Below are positions 7,335 to 14,336 of a stretch of DNA of 34,632 bases, piece after piece. This stretch comes from Ignavibacteriales bacterium (GTDB lineage Bacteria > Bacteroidota > Ignavibacteria > Ignavibacteriales > SURF-24), in the NCBI GenBank assembly GCA_003599415.1, contig QZKB01000070.1, forward strand, positions 1 through 34,632. The letters are read 5' to 3'. The notes below the pieces were generated by a model. It ran no database searches. It was not told the origin of the DNA and saw only the letters and a list, made by a program, of their open reading frames with translations. Position numbers and translations under genes: made by a program. The stretch's first letter is position 1. Each line of letters starts with the position of its first letter.

Positions 7335-7649
7335 TTAATTTGTTTTATTTATAACTTTCAGTTTTCTTTTTTTAATTATATCTTTTGCTCCCGGAGTAAT
7401 TACCGTTCCCTTCGGAATTATTATTTCAATCACTTCGGAGTCAAGTACTTCAAGATGATTTTCAGTAAGCACAGGTGTTTTATATCCGTTCATGTCAATA
7501 ATCTTACTTTGATTACTATGGAAATTATTAACTAATTCGGGTCCAACTAATCTTTGTGATGATGAAGTAACATCCACTCTCATTTTTGAAAGTTGTAAGA
7601 TTACTTCAGATGTAATCATTTGAATAAGTTTTTGAATATCAACAGTCAT
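7335..7649 (-). CDS. Small BMC-associated protein of unknown function (amphipathic helix plus TPGAKD-type domain)
   Basis: A 104-residue protein I cannot name. Residues 1-22 form a predicted amphipathic helix, LIQMITSEVILQL, matching the presumed encapsulation helices of the aldehyde dehydrogenase, PduL and aldolase in this locus. A Ser/Gln/Asn-rich linker (residues 27-50) follows. The C-terminal half contains LTENHLEVL and IIIPKGTVITPGAKDIIKK, reminiscent of a short N-terminal module of BMC-associated EutT/PduO-like and related proteins (lpkg-x-x-TP-A-[RK]D). No catalytic domain follows. The ATG at 7647-7649 overlaps the stop codon of the upstream BMC-P gene by one base. A cargo adaptor or scaffold is one guess; it is not demonstrated. 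Confidence 0.8.
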   Translation of the reverse strand: MTVDIQKLIQMITSEVILQLSKMRVDVTSSSQRLVGPELVNNFHSNQSKIIDMNGYKTPVLTENHLEVLDSEVIEIIIPKGTVITPGAKDIIKKRKLKVINKTN

Positions 7650-7957
7650 TAAAAATCACTCATTGAATTTCTTTTTTTATAAATAACTTTTCTTCCAGAT
7701 GAAATTGCATCTACAATTGCAACAATTGAATTATCAACGCAAGCATCTTTCGTCGTGCTGGTTATCCTTGCAGATGAAGATGAACACAATAAAACTATAT
7801 CGCCAGCACCGGAATTAACTGTATCAGCACATACTGAACTTTTATTTGTCTCTTCTAAATTTTCATCAAGATATTCCACAACATAAAGTTTCAGAGCATT
7901 TATATTTTCAACTTTGTTAGTCGAAACTACATTTCCGATCACTTTACCTAATTTCAT
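7649..7957 (-). CDS. BMC-P pentameric vertex protein (EutN/CcmL family), copy 4
   Basis: A 102-residue EutN/CcmL protein starting MKLGKVIGNVVSTNKVENI, with LKLYVVEYLDENLEE, the pore region TVNSGAGDIVLLCSSSSARI and the last strand SIVAIVDAIS. After the normal end it carries a basic tail of about 15 residues (GRKVIYKKRNSMSDF) absent from the three adjacent copies elsewhere in the operon. It lies between pduL (2-bp gap) and the 104-residue unknown gene (1-bp overlap). A vertex protein next to pduL rather than in the shell block suggests a distinct partner or position. Confidence 0.92.
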   Translation of the reverse strand: MKLGKVIGNVVSTNKVENINALKLYVVEYLDENLEETNKSSVCADTVNSGAGDIVLLCSSSSARITSTTKDACVDNSIVAIVDAISSGRKVIYKKRNSMSDF

Positions 7958-7959
7958 TT

Positions 7960-8682
7960 TTACATTTTCCCAATAAATTCAACAAAAGTGTCTTCTCGGA
8001 CATTTGCTGCATTTGCATCATCAGTATCAAGATGAATTTGAAGTTTCCAGGTATCATTGATTCTGATAAGTACATTTTCAAAGATTGTACTCTTTTCTCC
8101 AGCTAAGCGAACCTTACAGAAGTCCCCTTCTTTAACACTGAATTTTTCTGCATCTTTATCTGTCATATGAATATGACGGTTAGCTATTATCGCACACTTT
8201 TCGATATAAACTGATCCATTAGGGCCAACCAGTGTTAAAGCAACTGCATTATCGAGAGCGCCGGAATTAGTTACCGGGGGATTGACACCAAGGAATATTG
8301 AATCTGTTAAAGAAACTTCAACCTGATCATATTTTCTTAAGGGACCGAGAATCCGAACTCCGAAAATACTGCGAAGTTTTGGACCAACTATCGTTAATGT
8401 ATGTTTAGATGCAAACTCGCCTGGTTGATATAAAGGCCGCATTACTTCAAATTCGGCTTTATCGCCAAATAGAACCTGAAATGTTTTTTTCGTTAAATGA
8501 ATATGCCGGTTTGAAACTCCAAGTGGAATTTTTGGATATAGTGAATCAGAGTATGAAGTTGGTTCTAAAGACAGGTTTAACTGTAAATAATCAATTATTT
8601 CTTCAGTAACTAATTCAACTAGTTGATTATCAGAATAAGCTTGTGTATAATTTAGACAACCACAACCTAAATTGCTTTTCAA
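7960..8682 (-). CDS. pduL: PduL-type phosphotransacylase with N-terminal encapsulation peptide
   Basis: A 240-residue PduL-family phosphotransacylase, the BMC enzyme that swaps CoA for phosphate on an acyl-CoA and so recycles CoA inside the shell. The paired Zn-binding segments VSNRHIHLT (His60, His62) and IANRHIHMT (His170, His172) are intact, with PGEFASKHT (His94) between them. The first ~50 residues extend beyond the catalytic fold: an unusual N-terminal GCGC cysteine pair at residues 7 and 9, the helix LVELVTEEIIDYL (21-33) resembling an encapsulation peptide, and a Ser/Pro linker. The start is a TTG at 8680-8682 with AGGAGA 7 bases upstream; I see no better ATG. The gene follows the repressor by 17 bases. 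Confidence 0.93.
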   Translation of the reverse strand: MKSNLGCGCLNYTQAYSDNQLVELVTEEIIDYLQLNLSLEPTSYSDSLYPKIPLGVSNRHIHLTKKTFQVLFGDKAEFEVMRPLYQPGEFASKHTLTIVGPKLRSIFGVRILGPLRKYDQVEVSLTDSIFLGVNPPVTNSGALDNAVALTLVGPNGSVYIEKCAIIANRHIHMTDKDAEKFSVKEGDFCKVRLAGEKSTIFENVLIRINDTWKLQIHLDTDDANAANVREDTFVEFIGKM

Positions 8683-8699
8683 GAAATTGTCTCCTAATT

Positions 8700-9479
8700 T
8701 TAATCTGTGATTATTACTTCAACACCTTTATTACGAATCTTTTTTATTTCTTCTTCCGGCGCAGAAGAATCTGTAATTATCTTTGACACTTGAATAATTT
8801 CTGCATATGCAGACAAACCTGATTGTGAAAACTTAGAACCATCGACAAGAACAATAACTTCTGAAACACGGCTGACAATAAATTTTTTTAATTCTATCTC
8901 AGTCAGATGTGTATCAGTCAAACCATTCTCTGCAGAAATTCCCCAAGCACCAAGAAAAGCTTTTTGAATATTTAATCCTTTTATAAAATCACTAACTGGA
9001 AGACCCATTATTGAGCCAGTTGTCGGTCTTATATATCCGCCAGGTAATAAAACGTTAACATAATTACATTTCATTAGCTCTATTGCTGTCCATATTCCCG
9101 TTGGAATGATTGTTATATCTTTAAGGTGCTCATATTTTTTAAGTTCATTTGCTAACATCAATACGGTTGTACTTGCATCAAATAAAATGGAATCCAAAGA
9201 GGTAATATATGTTGCTGCTTTTTCGCCTATTTTAATTTTCAGGGATGAGTTTAAATTTTTGCGCACTTGAAATGAATATTCTTGTTTTATGCGTTCTTCA
9301 ACAAGTTTAGCTCCTCCATGTATTCTAGCAACTTTACCCGCATTAGATAATTTATTCAAATCCATCCTTATTGTAACTTCTGTTACATTCAGAAGATGAC
9401 TTAATTCGGTCACAGATACATAGTCTTTACATAAAAATGAATTTAATATTTTCTCGTGTCTGTAAGAGGTTTTGCTCAT
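8700..9479 (-). CDS. DeoR-family transcriptional repressor of the BMC operon
   Basis: A 259-residue DeoR/GlpR-type regulator. The N-terminal winged helix-turn-helix is clear: RHEKILNSFL, then VSVTELSHLLNVTEVTIRMD and LNKLSNAGKVARIHGGA (about residues 7-60). The C-terminal sugar-phosphate-sensing (isomerase-like) domain has FDASTTVLMLANEL, LPGGYIRPTTGSIMG and VLVDGSKF. Such proteins usually repress sugar catabolic genes and release DNA on binding a phosphorylated intermediate. It is the first gene of the microcompartment operon, directly downstream of a phased repeat array that is a likely operator, so it probably controls itself and the whole operon. The ligand could be rhamnulose-1-phosphate or a pathway product; that is inference. 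Confidence 0.92.
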   Translation of the reverse strand: MSKTSYRHEKILNSFLCKDYVSVTELSHLLNVTEVTIRMDLNKLSNAGKVARIHGGAKLVEERIKQEYSFQVRKNLNSSLKIKIGEKAATYITSLDSILFDASTTVLMLANELKKYEHLKDITIIPTGIWTAIELMKCNYVNVLLPGGYIRPTTGSIMGLPVSDFIKGLNIQKAFLGAWGISAENGLTDTHLTEIELKKFIVSRVSEVIVLVDGSKFSQSGLSAYAEIIQVSKIITDSSAPEEEIKKIRNKGVEVIITD

Positions 9480-9490
9480 AACTTGATTTT

Positions 9491-9574
9491 TTTTCGTTCA
9501 AAATATGTCTATTGTCGTTTATTTGCAAATTAATTTCGTTTATTTTCTTATTGTTTGCGATTTTTTTCGTTTGG
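9491..9574. promoter_or_regulatory. Phased operator-like array upstream of the BMC operon (21-bp period)
   Basis: Four consecutive 21-bp units (9491-9511, 9512-9532, 9533-9553, 9554-9574) align with CG at the same column, at 9495, 9516, 9537 and 9558. The consensus is roughly TTTTCGTTTATTT, the fourth unit being the weakest (GCGATTT). An extra TCGTTT follows 10 bp after the fourth. Spacing of two helical turns places every copy on the same DNA face, as expected for cooperative repressor binding. On the coding strand the motif reads AAACGA. A TATAAT-like hexamer on the minus strand at 9590-9595 lies just upstream, so the array would occupy the early transcribed leader; no convincing -35 element is seen. 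The DeoR protein encoded next is the obvious candidate binder. Confidence 0.6.
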
Positions 9575-9595
9575 AAATTTCATATGAAAATTATA

Positions 9596-9724
9596 TAATA
9601 AGTGCTTTTTATCTTATTTTTAATAAAATTAAAATAAATAGCAATGGAATCAATTAATTTTTTTGAAGGGTAAAAAGTCAAACTTGGTTGACATTCCGAA
9701 ACTCCGTTGCATTTAAGCTACTTT
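9596..9724. other. Short non-coding stretch between BMC operator region and decayed insertion element
   Basis: I see no gene here. The first part is A/T-rich and may hold the upstream promoter of the microcompartment operon. The second part (from about 9690) has higher complexity and probably includes the end of the decayed element: GAAACTCC at 9698-9705 is matched by an inverted GAGACTCC near 10993-11000, a weak candidate for terminal inverted repeats. Confidence 0.35.
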
Positions 9725-10929
9725 TCATTGCTCCATGTTCAGTTCAGCTTTTAAGGCAATCCCTAATAGATTTAATTTTTCATATCGACTGACTCTTCTC
9801 ATCTTTTACTCTATTTCTAAGAAAGCCACAGCAACCCATCTTGACTTCATCTCTGAGATCATCCATCTATTAACTTTTCTGATATATTTTGATAGTTGTG
9901 AGTTAAGATTCTCAATTAAATTTGTCGTGGTAAATGAACGCCCTAATATTTCAACTAAACAAAGCCGATGTATCGTTAATGCTTCCTCTAATCCTTCATC
10001 AAGTGAGTTGGCTGCTGTTCGATTGATTTTCCTTAGTTCATCTCTTATCTCAAGCAATTTCCTTTTTGCGGTCTCATATTCAGGTTCTATATATGCCCTT
10101 TGTAACTTACCTCTATAACTTTCTTTTTCTTCTTCCCTTAAATAACTTACCACGTTTTCTCTCTTGTGCCATTGACATCACTGGATTATTGCCAGTTTAC
10201 CATATGTTTCTTCTATTGCTTTTCGTAATCCTTTTGAACCATCTAGTCTTGTTAGTAGTCCTACTTCAAATCGGAAGTTCCTCTCTATCAAGTTTTTTAA
10301 TAATCCTTTTACCGCTTCACTGTTTTCTGTTGTTGTTTGGATAAAGCCCAAGGGTATTTATATCCCACTCATTGTTATACCAAGCGCTATTACTATGTTA
10401 TCCCATGATAAATATTTGCCATCGATTATCAATGCTATTAAATCATAATGTCTTAAATCCCTTTTCTCGAATTCCTCTAATCGCTTTCTTCTATAAATGT
10501 CCTGCTTATTGTTGAGTGACTTAATCCAATACTTTCAATTACGCTTTTCCTTACTTCTTCATAATCCTGCTGACTTAATCCTTTGATTACTTTCTTTATC
10601 ACTTCTTCACTCGGCATTGGTATAGCGTGCAATCGTCTGTAATATTCAGACTCCTCTGTACGTTCCTCTTCTTTATTATAAATTCTTGGTTCTTCTACTG
10701 GCACTTTTTCTTCTACAACTCTTATACTGCCCGAGTTATTACTCCAGCGATTATACTTTTTCCCTTGTTCGTATTTCTCTCCGGTTTTATTTTTTATTTC
10801 TTCTTCCATTAACTGGTTTTAGTATAACTTGGCTATATCTATAAAATTCTTACACATTTCATATTGCATATCTTCTGTTTGACTTAAATACCATTCAAGA
10901 TTTTCTTTTTTTATTTCACTATTTTCCAT
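9725..10929 (-). pseudogene. Decayed IS256/mutator-type transposase
   Basis: Reading through interruptions gives a roughly 400-residue transposase of the IS256/mutator family. From the N-terminus: ATG 10927-10929 (MENSEIKKENLEWYL), an in-frame TAA at 10819-10821, and the conserved LSQQDYEEVRKSVIESIGLS then STISRTF. A frameshift follows near 10480-10500. After it come IALIIDGKYLSWDNIVIALG (family DGK motif), TAA at 10358-10360, GFIQTTTENSEAV, LTRLDGSKGLRKAIEE, TGA at 10178-10180 directly before CQWHKRENVV, LDEGLEEALTIHR, LGRSFTTTNLIENLN, MKSRWVAVAFLEIE, TAA at 9806-9808 and finally KMRRVSRYEKLNLL to a natural TGA at 9725-9727. Four nonsense codons and a frameshift mean it is long inactive. It separates the microcompartment operon from the glycan region. 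Confidence 0.88.
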
Positions 10930-11518
10930 CTGAGAGACTTCTTCTAAGTTTTTTTGTTGCTAATAAAACTTAATATTTTTTTTTAATTGTTTGGAGTCTC
11001 TTTCTATCTTTCTCTTTTTCAACTAAGAATAAATATATACCTTTTGAAGTGTCGAGAATAATTAAAGTAAAGAAGAGATATTCTAAAAATGAATTAAATC
11101 TTTCTTGGTAGTCTAAATTTAAAAAGTATAATAATTTAACGACGTAGCTAATCTACATTCTTTCATTAGCATTATATTTAATTATTAGGATTAGGTTGTT
11201 ATATTCAAAAAAGCTATTATTTCACTGAATGATTAAAATATGGAATGACAAATTAGGGGAGAAGGTTCGAATACATAAATAAATCATAAAAAATTTTAAG
11301 AGATTAAGAATAATGCATAATAAAAAGTTATAGTCACAATTTGGACAGAGTATTTAGAAAAGACTAAAAAATAAATGATATTTCCAATATTTTTTCCATT
11401 GTAAAGAATCCCTTACTCTCCGCCAGTATAAAAGCAGGTTCATTACCAGCTTTTCTTATTTTCCATTTAATCCAATTTATTTTCTTAATAAAAGATGAAG
11501 TCCCAGATATTGTTTAAT
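10930..11518. other. Gene-free AT-rich interval
   Basis: About 590 bp without a supported gene on either strand; all frames are broken by frequent stops. It probably includes the right end of the decayed insertion element (up to about 11000) followed by low-complexity A/T-rich DNA. The only structured element I see is the hairpin at 11430-11454, listed separately. Confidence 0.5.
11430..11454 (-). terminator. Possible terminator hairpin after the GH18-like gene
   Basis: An inverted repeat with arms AAAAGCAGG and CCAGCTTTT around a 7-base loop, 9 bp with one internal mismatch, lies about 65 bases past the stop of the minus-strand GH18-like gene. The run of T after the stem is short on the minus strand (CTTTTATAC), so termination strength is uncertain. 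Confidence 0.35.
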
Positions 11519-13081
11519 TTATTTTAGAAGAATCATCTTCTTTATGCTTCTGAAATAATTTTTGCTTTTAAGTGTAGTAGCTGTTAAAGAATAAAAATAA
11601 ATTCCGGACGAAAGATTGCTGGCATAATAATTTTCTTCATATGTTCCTGCTGATTGAATTTTATCAGTTAGTACTGAGACGACTTCACCAAGTGAATTAT
11701 ATATTTCTAATCTTACTTTGCTACCTGCCGGAACAGAATATTTTATATTTGTAGCTGGATTAAAAGGATTAGGATAATTCTGGTATAAATTAAAATATTT
11801 TGGAACTGCTCGTGTTTTTTGTTCAACAGATGTAGTGCTTACAGTGATGCTGTCTTCAACATTATTTTTATTCCCCGATAAATCAACAGGAGAAAGATTA
11901 TAGATATAATCCCCGTTAGCGTCATTTAAAGAATCCGGGTAAAATAAAAGATGATTATCTTCTGCTACTTTCCAATTGCCCGATAATTCAGATTCAGAAG
12001 TTCCGTTAATTATATAAATCTTTGCGCCATTCAAACTGGCTTCTTCATTTAATCCAACTCCGGTTATATCAACTACATGAAAATCGAAATAACTTCCGGT
12101 ACTGTCTGGTATAAAGCTCACATCAATTACAGTAGGCGGAGTAAAATCCATACTATCCGTACCGAACTGAGTAAGCTTTTTGTAATAATTGTAAGCATGA
12201 ATTGCTATCCCGTCATAGCTTTCATTGCCCCTGTAAAATTTATCTACACCATACAGCATACTTTCCATATTTCCCCAGCCTTCTTCGTTAAAACTTGTAG
12301 TCTCAGTATCCAGTTCTTTAGTTTCCACACCAATAATTACTTTCTTGCCGGAGACAGTATTAGCATAATTTATTTCATCCTGGGCATCATTAATTATTCT
12401 CTGTTCAGTATCAACATAATCCATCATTGCAACATAATCTACAATGTTAATTAGGTTTTTAAGATATTCCATTCCGGGTTTGGTATCGTACCATCTTGGA
12501 ATAGCAACGCCGAAATAAGTCCCGTCATTAACCGAATCCACCATTCCTTTCATCTCTGTAATAAAACCAATAAAGCTGTTCCAAATCTGCATCCTTGTGC
12601 TTGCTTCAGACCATCCGCTTAAAAGATATGGTTCAACATCGTATTGAATTCCATCAAATTTTTCTTCCGGAGTTATCGCTTCTGCATTAAACTTAAGTAC
12701 TTCTTTCAGCCGCTGTTTACCAGAGCTTTGATTTGTTGTAGCCCAGTCAGAACTTCCGTCAAGATATTCTATTTCAATTCCTAATTGATGCGCTTCTTTA
12801 ATAAAAGTATGAAGTTTTACGCGCCTTCCGGAATCGGCTCTAACATATGTCGGGCAATAAAAATAAACTCTGTTTATTGGACGAGGATTAGTGGGAATAG
12901 AATTTTCATTTTCTGAACCCGGAGGATTAAGACAAAAGTTAAAAAAGTCTTGCCGTACTGTAGTATTTACTATTATATCAGTCGATTCACCCCATAACCA
13001 TATCGCTCTAACATCCTGGCTATTAATATCGGCAGTTAGTATAAAAACAAAAAGTAAACGCAGAAAAAAACTTTTTTTCAT
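11519..13081 (-). CDS. Secreted GH18-like TIM-barrel protein with T9SS C-terminal sorting domain
   Basis: A 520-residue exported protein. Residues 1-22 look like a signal peptide. Residues 23-310 resemble a (beta/alpha)8 glycosidase: FDGIQYDVEPY at 142-152 matches the GH18 D-G-x-D-x-D-x-E strand except that Gln146 replaces the middle aspartate, while the presumed acid Glu150 is kept. DYVAMMDY (215-222) resembles the GH18 strand-6 motif and IIGVETKE (249-256) a further barrel strand. An Ig-like segment (about 315-425) follows. The C-terminus carries LYQNYPNPFNPATNIKYSVP and ends KKMILLK, a type A T9SS sorting domain that anchors or releases the protein outside the outer membrane. It is last in a run of glycan genes. 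The substrate is unknown; chitin-type GlcNAc polymers are one possibility. Confidence 0.75.
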   Translation of the reverse strand: MKKSFFLRLLFVFILTADINSQDVRAIWLWGESTDIIVNTTVRQDFFNFCLNPPGSENENSIPTNPRPINRVYFYCPTYVRADSGRRVKLHTFIKEAHQLGIEIEYLDGSSDWATTNQSSGKQRLKEVLKFNAEAITPEEKFDGIQYDVEPYLLSGWSEASTRMQIWNSFIGFITEMKGMVDSVNDGTYFGVAIPRWYDTKPGMEYLKNLINIVDYVAMMDYVDTEQRIINDAQDEINYANTVSGKKVIIGVETKELDTETTSFNEEGWGNMESMLYGVDKFYRGNESYDGIAIHAYNYYKKLTQFGTDSMDFTPPTVIDVSFIPDSTGSYFDFHVVDITGVGLNEEASLNGAKIYIINGTSESELSGNWKVAEDNHLLFYPDSLNDANGDYIYNLSPVDLSGNKNNVEDSITVSTTSVEQKTRAVPKYFNLYQNYPNPFNPATNIKYSVPAGSKVRLEIYNSLGEVVSVLTDKIQSAGTYEENYYASNLSSGIYFYSLTATTLKSKNYFRSIKKMILLK

Positions 13082-13161
13082 TCAACTCTCATTTTTTAAT
13101 TCACAAAAATGAAAGTTGGCAAACATCTGTCCGGCTTCAAACATTTCTTTTACACCTTACA

Positions 13162-14229
13162 TTATTTAAGGAAAAGCATTTTTTTTGACTGAATATTGCT
13201 GCCCGCTTTTAACTGGCAAATATATATTCCGCTCGGTTGATTAACAGGATTAAATTCAACTTCATATTCTCCGGGAGCCTTCTCTTCTCCAACAAGCGTT
13301 GCAACCTCTTTGCCAAGTGTATTAAATACTTTAAGAGAAGTAAACTGTCTCTCCTCTATTCCAAAGTGAATTTTAGTAATCGGATTAAACGGGTTGGGAT
13401 AGTTCTGCAGCAGTGTAAACCTTTTATCAATTATTTTGTTGTTAGAACCTTCTTTTACACCAGTTGATACAAGAGAAACAATTGCCTTGTACCACTCATT
13501 AGCTATTTTCTGGAAGCCGGAACTGTTGGGGTGATAAGCATCCGATAGAAAATCAGTATAATCAGAATCACTCAATGCGCTGTTAATATCAATAAAAGTA
13601 AGATTACTCCATCTAGTTAGCATAGTATCCATAATTATTTTAAAATGAGCATTAAGAGTATCTATTCTTTTTGTAGGAGTTGGTAACGGTGTTGGCGGAA
13701 CAGTTGTAACAATAAGTTTTGCCGCTGTGTGATTAAGAATTCTTGTTACCAATGTAGCAAGACGATTCGGGGCTTCATCAAGTAAATACTTTGAGATAAT
13801 ATCATTTGTTCCTGCCATTAATAAAATAATATCCGCTTCGCAGGAATCTAATTCCTGCTCAATTGTAACTTTAGGATATCCACGGGTATTACTTGTCATA
13901 TCCGTTATTTCATTAATTTTTAAAGCGCCCCATCCGCCATGTTCAATATCCCCATCAAGCAAAGCGAACATGTCAGGGTATTCACTCCAGCTTGCCAGGT
14001 AATTTGGCCCATGAGGACAGAGACCGACATAATTAATATTAATATTAGCTTCGGTTTTTAACTTTGTTTTAAGGTAAGCCCTGTAACAGTCTCCTTCTGC
14101 TCCTCTTGTTATTGAATCTCCAATAGGATGGATCCTGATTGTATCTGCATCTGTTTTTGTTGTCTTATCTGCTTTATGAGCAAAACAGAAAGATGATATC
14201 AACATCAGAACAAGAAAAATCTTTTTCAT
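13162..14229 (-). CDS. Secreted SGNH/GDSL esterase with T9SS C-terminal sorting domain
   Basis: A 355-residue hydrolase of the SGNH family. A signal peptide (MKKIFLVLMLISSFCFA) is followed by block I HPIGDSITRG with nucleophile Ser39, block III LLMAGTNDI (Gly140, Asn142) and block V SDAYHPNSSGF with catalytic Asp230 and His233. Such secreted enzymes commonly remove O-acetyl groups from polysaccharides or lipids. From residue 270 a T9SS sorting domain begins (LLQNYPNPFNPITKIHFGIE) and ends in KKMLFLK. Lying between a polysaccharide-lyase gene and a GH18-like gene, it probably deacylates the glycan so that the lyase or hydrolases can act. The natural ester is not determinable from sequence. Confidence 0.88.
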   Translation of the reverse strand: MKKIFLVLMLISSFCFAHKADKTTKTDADTIRIHPIGDSITRGAEGDCYRAYLKTKLKTEANININYVGLCPHGPNYLASWSEYPDMFALLDGDIEHGGWGALKINEITDMTSNTRGYPKVTIEQELDSCEADIILLMAGTNDIISKYLLDEAPNRLATLVTRILNHTAAKLIVTTVPPTPLPTPTKRIDTLNAHFKIIMDTMLTRWSNLTFIDINSALSDSDYTDFLSDAYHPNSSGFQKIANEWYKAIVSLVSTGVKEGSNNKIIDKRFTLLQNYPNPFNPITKIHFGIEERQFTSLKVFNTLGKEVATLVGEEKAPGEYEVEFNPVNQPSGIYICQLKAGSNIQSKKMLFLK

Positions 14230-14336
14230 TTTTAATCCTCTTTTACATTCTTTTTTAATTTCTATTTATAAATAACTTCAACTGGTTTTAAGGAAACAAA
14301 TCATAAAAGTTTCTATGTAAAACAAGCAGCCTGTTT

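Noticed and set aside
7097..7354. Open frame on the plus strand opposite a BMC-H gene
   Set aside because: Its Ala/Ser/Thr-rich translation mirrors the Ala/Val-rich BMC helices; it is a shadow of the shell gene.
10066..10344. Open frame on the plus strand of about 90 codons
   Set aside because: It is antisense to the decayed transposase, has a low-complexity Leu/Phe-rich translation and no ribosome site; the minus-strand reading matches a known family.
9698..11000. Terminal inverted repeats of the decayed insertion element (GAAACTCC / GAGACTCC)
   Set aside because: Only about eight bases match with one mismatch in A/T-rich DNA; not enough to set the element ends or a target duplication.
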